Positions 23,671 through 30,964 of a stretch of 33,678 nt of DNA are shown in pieces. Position 1 is the first letter of the stretch. Each line of letters begins with the position of its first letter. Source of the DNA: Sphingopyxis sp. RIFCSPHIGHO2_12_FULL_65_19 (GTDB lineage Bacteria > Pseudomonadota > Alphaproteobacteria > Sphingomonadales > Sphingomonadaceae); contig NZ_MIAM01000010.1 of assembly GCF_001830555.1 (NCBI RefSeq), positions 1 through 33,678 on the forward strand, written 5' to 3'. The notes below the pieces were generated by a model. The model searched no databases. It had not been told where the DNA came from and was given only the letters and a program-made list of their open reading frames with translations. Position numbers and translations under genes: made by a program.

Positions 23671-26187
23671 TCAGATGATGCCGCCGCGATCCTCCAGAAA
23701 ATCGCTGTCGCTGCGGCGCCCATTGCCCTGTTGAACAGGTGCGTCCTGACGCCGCGGCGCTTTTGCCGGTTTGATTTCCTCTTCGCGGATCGTCCGGCGC
23801 GGTTCGCTTTCGGGTTTGAACGCTTCCCAGATGATCGATGCCTTCGGATCGGTGCCCGGCCAGCTGCCATAGACGCGGCGCCCCGACTGGCGGTCGATTC
23901 GCACCATGCGCACGCCCTTCGGCGCGGCGAACGGGATCGGCTGGCGATCGGCGAGCGCCGCCAGCGCAAAATCCTTGAAGATCGGCGCCGCATAGCTGCC
24001 GCCCTGGGCATAGCCGCCCATGCTGCGCGGCTGGTCGAAACCGATATACATGCCCGCGATCACGTCCGGCGTGCCGCCGACGAACCACACGTCATTCGGG
24101 CCGGTGGTCGTCCCGGTCTTGCCAAACAGGGGGACGTTCAGGTCGCGTAGCCGCACCGCGGTGCCGCGCTGGACGACGCCTTCCAACATATGGACAACCT
24201 GATAGGCGGTGATCGGGTCCATCAGTTGCTTGCCCGACTTGGCAAAGCGCGGCATCGGACGACCGTCCCAATCCTTTTTGTTGCAGCCTTCGCACGGTTT
24301 CCAATTGGCCGGGAAAATCACCTTGCCGCGGCGGTCCTGCGCATAATCGATCACCCGCGGCTTAAGCTCGCGGCCGTGGTTGGCGAGCATGGCAAAGGCA
24401 TTGGTCATCTTTTCGACCGTCGTCGATCCGGCGCCGAGCGCGGTCGACAGATAGGGTTCATGCTTGCCGATGCCCATCGTGGCGATCATTTCGACCACCG
24501 GTTCCATGCCGACCTGGCTGGCCGCGCGCACCGTCATCAGGTTGCGCGACTGTTCGAGGCCCCAGCGCATCGTATGTTCGCCTGCCCCGCCCGCCCCGCC
24601 GAAGTTGCGGAAGCATTTGTTGCCGAGGCGCGCGCCCTGATAGACGCAGAACGGCCCATCGACGATCATCGTCGCGGGGGTCATGCCATTGTCGAGCGCC
24701 GCCGCGTAGACGAAGGGCTTGATCGTCGAACCCGGCTGGCGTTCGGCCTGCGTCGCACGGTTGAAGGGCGACAGGCGGACGTCGAAGCCGCCCTGCATGG
24801 CATAGATGCGGCCCGAATGCGGGCTTTCGACAACCATGCCGCCCGACACTTCGGGGATGTTACGCAGCGCGTAGGAACTGCCGCCGGTCGATTTGACGAC
24901 GATCAGGTCGCCGGGACGCATCGCCGAAAAGGCGCTGCCCCCCGTCTTGCGATACCCCATCGTCGCGGCGCTCGCGGGCAGCGTTCCCGTGTCGCCGTTG
25001 GCAAAGCCGATTTGCACGGCGCCGGGGGATTTCGACAGCACCGCGGCAACGCGCCAATTGTCGTAATCGATGCCGATGAAACTCGACGCAAGGCGGCTCT
25101 GCCACTGGTCGTCGGCCTCGATCGTCGCAATCGGTCCCGACCAGCCCTTGCCGGCATCATAACGCTGGAGCCCCTTGCGCAGCGCCATCGTCGCGCCCGC
25201 CTGCATCTTGCCGTCATAAGGCGTGCGCACCCACAGGCCGCCGGCATAGACGCTGAGCGGGCCATCCTCGGCGGTTTCGCCGAACTGGGCGATCAGTTGC
25301 CGCCGCACCTCTTCCATATAATAGCCGCCGACCTGCGCGATCGCGGTGTTGCCCGTGTTGGTGAGTCCGAGCGGCATCGCGCGCGCGGCGTCGCGCTGTG
25401 CCGCGGTGATCCAGCCATTGCTCTCCATCGACCCGAGCACGAAATTGCGGCGCGCCAGCGCTTCGCGCTCGAACCGCGCCCGGCCATATTTCTCCGGCGC
25501 CTTGGGCAGGATCGCCAGAAAGGCCATTTCATGCAGCTGGAGCTGGTCGACATCCTTGTCGAAATAGGCGCGGCTCGCCGCCTGCACGCCAAAGGCGCGG
25601 CGACCGAGCGGAATTTCGTTGAGGTAAAGTTCGAGGATCTGTTCCTTGGTCAGCGCATCCTCGATCCGCATCGCCAGGATCGCCTCGCGCACCTTGCGGC
25701 GATAGCTGAGCTCGTTCGTCAGCAGCAGATTCTTCGCGACCTGCTGGGTGATCGTCGAGGCCCCGACGGGGCGGCCGCTATTCGACAAATTGGTGACGAT
25801 CGCCGACGCGATGCCCGGATAGTCGATGCCACCATGGCTGAAAAACGTCTTGTCCTCTGCGGCGAGGAAGGATCGCACCAGAAGCTGCGGATACTCGCTA
25901 TATTCCAGCTGGACGCGGCGTTCGCGGGCATAGCTGTGCACAGGCTTGCCCTCGCCGTCGCGCACCATCGTCGGCAGCGGCGGTTCATAATCGCGCAGTT
26001 GGTCGACCGACGGCAGGTCGCGCGCAAAAACCGCCCAGATCAGCGCAATGCCAAGCAGGCCCGCGAGCGCGAGCCAGCCAAGCCAGCGGAACCAGCGCCG
26101 CGTCCACATGTCACGGAACCAGGTGATGACGGCATTGCCGTCGCGGCGCAGGCGAAGGCGAAAATCGGGCGGACTGTCAGCGGCCAT
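23671..26187 (-). CDS. mrcA: Penicillin-binding protein 1A, bifunctional peptidoglycan synthase
   Basis: An 838-residue class A PBP. A short cytosolic basic tail precedes one transmembrane helix (about 34-54, FRWLGWLALAGLLGIALIWAV). The GT51 glycosyltransferase domain shows FLAAEDKTFFSHGGIDYPGI with the catalytic glutamate, GASTITQQVAKNLLL, and LELYLNEIPLG. An OB-like middle region follows. The transpeptidase domain has SxxK as GSTIKPF, SRN in LEQSRNLMTVRAA, and KTGTT. It polymerises and cross-links peptidoglycan in the periplasm. ATG 26187. In other alphaproteobacteria I recall this gene between the amidase and prfB; here a three-gene cassette separates it from the amidase. Confidence 0.96.
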   Translation of the reverse strand: MAADSPPDFRLRLRRDGNAVITWFRDMWTRRWFRWLGWLALAGLLGIALIWAVFARDLPSVDQLRDYEPPLPTMVRDGEGKPVHSYARERRVQLEYSEYPQLLVRSFLAAEDKTFFSHGGIDYPGIASAIVTNLSNSGRPVGASTITQQVAKNLLLTNELSYRRKVREAILAMRIEDALTKEQILELYLNEIPLGRRAFGVQAASRAYFDKDVDQLQLHEMAFLAILPKAPEKYGRARFEREALARRNFVLGSMESNGWITAAQRDAARAMPLGLTNTGNTAIAQVGGYYMEEVRRQLIAQFGETAEDGPLSVYAGGLWVRTPYDGKMQAGATMALRKGLQRYDAGKGWSGPIATIEADDQWQSRLASSFIGIDYDNWRVAAVLSKSPGAVQIGFANGDTGTLPASAATMGYRKTGGSAFSAMRPGDLIVVKSTGGSSYALRNIPEVSGGMVVESPHSGRIYAMQGGFDVRLSPFNRATQAERQPGSTIKPFVYAAALDNGMTPATMIVDGPFCVYQGARLGNKCFRNFGGAGGAGEHTMRWGLEQSRNLMTVRAASQVGMEPVVEMIATMGIGKHEPYLSTALGAGSTTVEKMTNAFAMLANHGRELKPRVIDYAQDRRGKVIFPANWKPCEGCNKKDWDGRPMPRFAKSGKQLMDPITAYQVVHMLEGVVQRGTAVRLRDLNVPLFGKTGTTTGPNDVWFVGGTPDVIAGMYIGFDQPRSMGGYAQGGSYAAPIFKDFALAALADRQPIPFAAPKGVRMVRIDRQSGRRVYGSWPGTDPKASIIWEAFKPESEPRRTIREEEIKPAKAPRRQDAPVQQGNGRRSDSDFLEDRGGII

Positions 26188-26210
26188 ATGCCCCCGCCTC
26201 TAAAGCCTCG

Positions 26211-26241
26211 GTTGCCGAAAGGGAAGCATGCTTGCGGCAAT
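26211..26241. other. Nested palindrome between tetR and mrcA
   Basis: ttgccg (26212-26217) pairs with cggcaa (26235-26240), and inside lies the 10-bp palindrome aagcatgctt (26224-26233). It sits in the 62-bp gap after the TetR stop and before mrcA. It could be a weak terminator for the cassette or a leader structure of mrcA; no T-run is seen. Confidence 0.4.
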
Positions 26242-26249
26242 GCGTGGAC

Positions 26250-26873
26250 CTAAGCCCTGCCCGCCAGTCCGAGCAGCGCCGGACGCAACATCGATGCCAC
26301 GTCCGCGATCACCGCGTCGGCCGAAACACGCTGTTCTTCATACAGCATCTCGTCCGCCGCAAAGCCGAGTTCGACCGCGAGACGCAGCCGCGCCCACAGT
26401 GTTTCGGGGTCGACCTGAGCAAGGTGCGGGGCACAGGCATCCACCAGCCGTCCCGTGACATGCCGGTGCGATTCGAGCCGGATGTGGACAAGGCGCGGCG
26501 TCGCGTGGAGCGCGCGCAATATCCACACCGCACCGGGTTCGGCGCGCGTCACCGCCGCATTTTCGGCCAGCAGGTCGCCGATATGATCGGCCATCGCCGC
26601 GATCCCGCCGGGCGCATGGCGCGCGAGCCACGCCTCGAGCACATCGTTCTGGCGCGCCATCAACCGCCGTCCCAGCGCCTCCAGCACCGCATATTTGTCG
26701 CCGAAATATCGGTATAGCGCGGGCGGCGAGACCCCGGCGCGCGCGGCGATCATGTTGGTCGAAATCCGTTCGATGCCGACCTCGGCCAACAATGCGCCCG
26801 CAACGTCGAGCAGGCGGCCCTGCGTGTGGCGCGCGCGCGCCTGCTGCGGCGGACGGCGCTTCGCCAGGGTCAC
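26250..26873 (-). CDS. TetR-family transcriptional regulator
   Basis: A 207-residue protein with an N-terminal TetR helix-turn-helix (about 12-62): LLDVAGALLAEVGIERISTNMIAARAGVSPPALYRYFGDKYAVLEAL. The ligand-binding helical C-terminal part has no recognisable signature, so the inducer is unknown. The start is GTG 26873, overlapping the stop of the upstream aldolase-like gene by four bases (GTGA). The regulator is therefore the last gene of the cassette and probably controls it, with autoregulation likely; a palindrome near 29317-29336 is a candidate operator. Confidence 0.88.
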   Translation of the reverse strand: MTLAKRRPPQQARARHTQGRLLDVAGALLAEVGIERISTNMIAARAGVSPPALYRYFGDKYAVLEALGRRLMARQNDVLEAWLARHAPGGIAAMADHIGDLLAENAAVTRAEPGAVWILRALHATPRLVHIRLESHRHVTGRLVDACAPHLAQVDPETLWARLRLAVELGFAADEMLYEEQRVSADAVIADVASMLRPALLGLAGRA

Positions 26874-28015
26874 CGCGCGGCGCCGCGCGCGCTCACCGGC
26901 CAGATGTCGACCAACGTGTCGCCCGCGACGACGTGATAATGGTCATAGAGATTCACTGTCGGGTCGCAGTGCGGAACGGTCAGGCTGACCGGGTCGCCGG
27001 GCCGAAGTTCGTTTCCGATGTCGGGCGCGATCAGCGCCGCATGTTCGTCGCCCATAAAAGCGAAAAATGCGCTGCCGGGTGCGCCGCGCTGGACCACCGC
27101 GACGCCGCCGTCGGTCGACAGCGATTTATACCCCGAATCGATGGTGACGAGGCCGCTGTGGTTCGCGCTGACGACGCGCGCATCGACGGCCAGCGATACC
27201 TCGAACGGCACGGCGCCGTCGGCGACAAGCGCGCAATCGAGATATTGCTTGTCCATGAAGATGTAGGACCCCGCCTGAAGCTCGGTGAAGACGCCGAGTT
27301 CGAGGTCGATGCGGTGCGTGCCGGTGCCCGACCCGGTGATGATGCCGGGCGCGAAACCGGCATCGGTCAACGCCGTGACCACGTCCTGCAAATAGGCGGT
27401 GCGCTCGACAATCGCGGCGCGGCGTTCGGCATAGCTTTCGATATGCTGCTGTGACCCGCAATAAAATTGAACCCCCCGATATTCGAGGTTCGGCGCGGCA
27501 GCGATAGTCCCGGCCAGCGCCACCGCGGCCTCGGCCGACGCCACGCCGGTCCGCGCGATACCGGGGTCGATGTCAATCATCACGTCGAGCTGCGCGCCGA
27601 TCCCCGCCAGCGCAGCCTGCAACCGCTCGGCAACGCCCGGATGATCGACGACGGCCATCAATCCATCGGCCGTTGCCGCCAGCGCCGCGAGGCGATCGAC
27701 CGCCGCGGGCGCGGCGACGGGCGAGGTGATCAGGATGCCGGTCACGCCGCCTGCCGCCAGCACCTCTGCCTCGCCGATCTTGGCGCAGCACACGCCAACC
27801 GCCCCTGCCGCGATCTGGCGCCTGGCAATATCGACGCTCTTGTGCGTTTTGGCATGGGGACGAAGCGCAACGCCGTGACCGGCCGCGAGCGCCGCCATCG
27901 CCGCGATATTGCGGTCGAGTGCGTCCAGGTCGAGCACGAGCACCGGCGTATTGAGATCGGCGCGCGAGCCTTGGCGTCCGATCAGATGGTCGTGCAATTC
28001 ACGGTCGGTCGTCAT
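26870..28015 (-). CDS. D-threonine aldolase/D-serine dehydratase-like PLP enzyme
   Basis: A 381-residue fold-type III (alanine-racemase-like) PLP enzyme. The PLP lysine lies in LRPHAKTHKS (K56 by position). Following motifs include YRGVQFYCGSQQH, ITGSGTGTHRIDLE for the phosphate site, and the C-terminal metal-binding pair H349 and D351 in PHCDPTVNLYDHYHVV. Characterised relatives cleave D-threonine or other D-beta-hydroxy-amino acids to glycine and an aldehyde, or dehydrate D-serine, with a divalent metal. Which reaction applies cannot be decided by eye. ATG 28015 is 10 bases downstream of the flavooxidase stop, and its own stop overlaps tetR. Confidence 0.85.
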   Translation of the reverse strand: MTTDRELHDHLIGRQGSRADLNTPVLVLDLDALDRNIAAMAALAAGHGVALRPHAKTHKSVDIARRQIAAGAVGVCCAKIGEAEVLAAGGVTGILITSPVAAPAAVDRLAALAATADGLMAVVDHPGVAERLQAALAGIGAQLDVMIDIDPGIARTGVASAEAAVALAGTIAAAPNLEYRGVQFYCGSQQHIESYAERRAAIVERTAYLQDVVTALTDAGFAPGIITGSGTGTHRIDLELGVFTELQAGSYIFMDKQYLDCALVADGAVPFEVSLAVDARVVSANHSGLVTIDSGYKSLSTDGGVAVVQRGAPGSAFFAFMGDEHAALIAPDIGNELRPGDPVSLTVPHCDPTVNLYDHYHVVAGDTLVDIWPVSARGAAR

Positions 28016-28025
28016 GCGAAATCCT

Positions 28026-29279
28026 TCACGAAAAAAGGGCCTCCAGATGCGGGTTGAGAAATTTGCCGTGCGGATCGGCGGCGCGGCGCACCGCGATGTA
28101 GCGCCCCGCCATCGGATAGAGTGCGGCGACGTCGGCGCGGTTCAGCCGGTGGCGCTTGGCCCAATGCGGCCGCCCCCCGGCGCCGCGAAAAATCGCCTCG
28201 GCCTCGGCGAAAAGCGTTTGCCACGGCATCTTCGCATATTGGTGCATCGAAATGGCGGCAACCGGGCCGGCGTTCATCGGGCTCATCCAAATATCGTCGG
28301 CGGCGACGGTGCGATATTCAAACGGGAACGTGACGGGCAGCCGTTTTTTCCGAATCCAGGCCACAACATCGGCCAAGGCGTCGAGCCCGGCGGCGCGCGG
28401 CATTTCATATTCCATTTCCTCGAAGCGGATCGTGCGGTCGGAGGGAAAGATGGCGTGCGCGGGACCGCGGCGCCGCCCCGAAAGGCTGCTTTTCATCATC
28501 AGGCGCTGAAGGACAGGCGTCAGGAACGGCAGGCGCGCCGAAATGTCGAGAATCCGGCGAAAACTTGCTTCTTCCATGTCGGTTGTCGTGGGCGGCGGAT
28601 CGCACGGATCGCATGGATCGAGCGTTTTCAGGATGACATCGTCGCTGTGCGGGAAAAACCAGAATTCGATATGCCGGTGCTGCTGCGCCAGCGCGTCGAA
28701 GCTTTCGCGCACCTCGGCCCAGCGGCGTTTTTCGATACGTTCGGACAAATGAAAGGCCGGCACGACGGCGACCTCGATCTCGGTCGCCACACCGAACAGC
28801 CCCAGCGAAAGGCGCTGGGCCTGATAGAGGTCGGCGTTGGTGGCGGCATCGCACCAGCGCGCCTCGCCATCGGCGCCCACCAGCCGGAACCCCCGCGCAA
28901 AGGTCGATAGCGAGCCGAGTGCGACCCCGGTGCCATGCGTACCCGTCGCCATGGCACCGGCCAGCGACTGCGGATTGACGTCGCCCTGGTTGGCGAGCGC
29001 CAGCCCCTCGTCCCACAGCGCCGCGGTCAGCCGCCGGATGCTCCATCCTGCCGGAATATGCGCGGTGCGGCGATCGGCGGCGACATGGACCCGGCCCGCC
29101 ATGTCTTCGAGGCTGACGATCAGGTCGCCCGATTCGCACAAGGGCATGAAACTGTGTCCGGCGCCGACAACGCGCAGCCTTTTGGCGCTGCGGACAAGCG
29201 CCGCCAGTTCGTCTTCGCTTTGCGGGCGCGCGAGTTGGCCGCTTGCGGTGACACTGCCCGACCAGTTGCTCCAGCCCAT
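28026..29279 (-). CDS. FAD-linked sugar-lactone/alditol oxidase-like protein
   Basis: A 417-residue flavoprotein of the VAO/PCMH superfamily with a C-terminal D-arabinono-1,4-lactone oxidase (ALO) domain. The FAD-binding half includes RVVGAGHSFMPL, where His42 matches the histidine that covalently holds FAD in relatives, then NQGDVNPQSLAGAMATGTHGTG. Near the end GGRPHWAKRHRL corresponds to the ALO active-site motif (HWGK in relatives). Members oxidise aldonolactones or alditols with oxygen or another acceptor. ATG 29279 is chosen over the TTG at 29327 because gggggaaagcgc precedes it and the family N terminus fits. A short repeat gives DPCDPCDPPP mid-protein. It heads the aldolase/TetR cassette. 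Confidence 0.86.
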   Translation of the reverse strand: MGWSNWSGSVTASGQLARPQSEDELAALVRSAKRLRVVGAGHSFMPLCESGDLIVSLEDMAGRVHVAADRRTAHIPAGWSIRRLTAALWDEGLALANQGDVNPQSLAGAMATGTHGTGVALGSLSTFARGFRLVGADGEARWCDAATNADLYQAQRLSLGLFGVATEIEVAVVPAFHLSERIEKRRWAEVRESFDALAQQHRHIEFWFFPHSDDVILKTLDPCDPCDPPPTTTDMEEASFRRILDISARLPFLTPVLQRLMMKSSLSGRRRGPAHAIFPSDRTIRFEEMEYEMPRAAGLDALADVVAWIRKKRLPVTFPFEYRTVAADDIWMSPMNAGPVAAISMHQYAKMPWQTLFAEAEAIFRGAGGRPHWAKRHRLNRADVAALYPMAGRYIAVRRAADPHGKFLNPHLEALFS

Positions 29280-29316
29280 GCGCTTTCCCCCGGTGGCAAA
29301 GCTGTCGCCACGCGAA

Positions 29317-29336
29317 AAGTTAGTCAAGACTATATT
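29317..29336. promoter_or_regulatory. Palindrome in the likely promoter of the flavooxidase cassette
   Basis: The core TAGTC-AA-GACTA (29321-29332) is a perfect palindrome; the full 20-bp site keeps 7 of 9 symmetric positions per arm. On the reverse strand it contains TTGACT and TATAGT promoter-like hexamers, about 40 bp before the oxidase ATG. Size and position fit an operator for a dimeric repressor such as the TetR protein encoded at the end of the operon. Confidence 0.45.
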
Positions 29337-29354
29337 ATTGCGCGGCGAGGCTGT

Positions 29355-30305
29355 TCAGCGCGCGGTGATCCGCCGCGCAAAGTGGACCTGCACCGCGTCG
29401 CGGACACCGCGCGCGACCTTTTTCTGCCCCGCGGGCGACGCCAGGAAAGCCGCGTCGGCCTTGTTGGAGATGAAGCCGGTTTCAAACAGGACCGACGGCG
29501 TATCGGGCGCCTTGAGCACGACGAATGAGGCAAAGCGAAGCGCGTGCGTGCGGAACTTCACCGCTTCGCCTGCCTCGCGCTGGAGCAATCGGGCGAAGTC
29601 GGACGCCGTGTTCATCGTCTCGCGCTGGGTGAGGTCGAGGAGGATCGACGACACGTCGCCGCTGTGCGCGCCCAGGTCGACGCCATTGATGATATTCGCC
29701 TTGTTCTCGCGCGCCGCAAGCCGGGCCGCCTCGCGGTCGGAGGCGACTTCGGACAGCGTATAGACCGATGCGCCGTGCGCCTCCGGATTTTCGGCGGCAT
29801 CGGCGTGGACCGAAATGAACAGGTCGGCTTTCAGCCGCCGCGCGATGCCAAAGCGTTCCTCCAGCACAAGGAAACGGTCGTCGGCGCGCGTCAGGGCCAC
29901 GCGCACCCGCCGCGAAGCGAGCAGATCGGCGCGGATCGCCCGCGCAAGCGCGAGCGTGATGTCCTTTTCCCGCGCGCCATTGTGCGGGCTGATCGCCCCG
30001 GGATCGTGCCCGCCATGTCCGGCATCGATCACGACGAGCGGCAAGCGGCCGTCCGCCGGCCCCTCGATCCGCGGCAGCGCGACCGAGGGTTTGGGTTTGC
30101 CGATCGGCACGGTGACGCTGTAGCGTTTTCCGGGGCGCCTGGCGCGGAAGGCCGCGGCTGGCTGGCGTTCGGTGCGCGGGCGCAACGTCGGATCGACCGC
30201 CGCCACCAGCGGCAGCCCCCGGCCCGAATCGCGAGCCACAGCGGGTCCCGCCGACGTTGCCGACGACATTCCGATCACACCAAGCAGGACGAGCAGCGGG
30301 CTCAT
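29355..30305 (-). CDS. N-acetylmuramoyl-L-alanine amidase (Amidase_3)
   Basis: A 316-residue exported amidase. The N-terminal hydrophobic signal (PLLVLLGVIGMSSATSAGPA) is followed by a basic Pro/Arg-rich stretch and the zinc-dependent Amidase_3 domain (about 90-310). Zinc ligands and catalytic residues are visible in VVIDAGHGGHDPGA, the glutamate of NGAREKDITLALA, SVHADA, and the C-terminal PSVLFETGFISNKAD. It cleaves the amide between muramic acid and the peptide stem, as in daughter-cell separation. I see no clear AMIN targeting domain, so it is shorter than classical AmiC. ATG 30305 has only a weak ribosome-binding site. It is divergent from rne, as in other alphaproteobacteria. Confidence 0.92.
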   Translation of the reverse strand: MSPLLVLLGVIGMSSATSAGPAVARDSGRGLPLVAAVDPTLRPRTERQPAAAFRARRPGKRYSVTVPIGKPKPSVALPRIEGPADGRLPLVVIDAGHGGHDPGAISPHNGAREKDITLALARAIRADLLASRRVRVALTRADDRFLVLEERFGIARRLKADLFISVHADAAENPEAHGASVYTLSEVASDREAARLAARENKANIINGVDLGAHSGDVSSILLDLTQRETMNTASDFARLLQREAGEAVKFRTHALRFASFVVLKAPDTPSVLFETGFISNKADAAFLASPAGQKKVARGVRDAVQVHFARRITAR

Positions 30306-30964
30306 GCCGCGTCTATGCCGCCCGCGACGCGCGATGGTCCAGCGCTTATTGAAAAAGCGGCGCCGCGCGGCCCCGCAATATCGTCAACCATGCGGTCACC
30401 ATCGCGCACCGAACGTCCGCTCCGCGCCAAGCTTCGCCCGCGATTCAACCCCTTCGCGATGATGATATTCTTGCAACAGCGCGCGGTCATCCCATCTTTG
30501 CACGGCGGTTGTGGTTGCCGTCGGCCCGTGCCGATGCTAGCACGCCCTTACTGACGGTGTCGTTCCCGGTGCCGTCCGGCCTTTTGAGGGGAAGGCCTGC
30601 TCCGCAAAAATTGCGGAACATGGCCGCCTTGGCGCCGGACATGCGGGGAAGGGCGACCTGCCGTCAGTCCACCCGGTTGACCGGACAGTCGGGGCGTTCG
30701 CTTGGCGCCCGCCCTGCCCGCCCGCTCATCCCGTAACAGGTTGATGCCGCATGAGGCTTGCCATGCCCTCTTCTGATCCCGACGCGGGCGCTTTCGCCCC
30801 GGCCGTCGCCGGATTTGAAGACCGCATGCGCGTCCAGGACCGGACGCAGGGCCTTTTCGGCAATAACGTCTTTTATTCTTTCACCCGTATCCGCCGCGGC
30901 TTTTCCCCTGGAAAGGTCGCGGGATTTTTTGAGGGCGCGCTGAGGCGCGCTTGGAGTGTATCTA
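30306..30964 (+). promoter_or_regulatory. Amidase/rne divergent gap and probable structured rne leader
   Basis: About 660 bp without a gene I would support. Best rne promoter guess: TTGCCG (30515-30520) and TAGCAC (30538-30543), spacer 17. Downstream are two adjacent hairpins, ggcctt/aaggcc (30578-30583/30592-30597) and tccgcaa-aaa-ttgcgga (30601-30617). A 6-bp GC-only stem gcgcgc-tgag-gcgcgc (30935-30950) ends two bases before the rne ribosome-binding GGAG (30953-30956). A long folded leader fits RNase E autoregulation, known in E. coli. Confidence 0.5.

Noticed and set aside
24190..26253. 687-codon forward open frame opposite mrcA, and similar shadows at 4788-6104, 9962-11266, 17157-18701, 22306-24150 and 31775-33148
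   Set aside because: All lie opposite clear genes and have typical antisense composition, with no start context or recognisable domain.
30565..30700. Resemblance of the rne leader to a cobalamin riboswitch or RNase P RNA
   Set aside because: Only short purine-rich words match (such as ggggaagggcga); the diagnostic conserved boxes are missing and the downstream gene does not fit.
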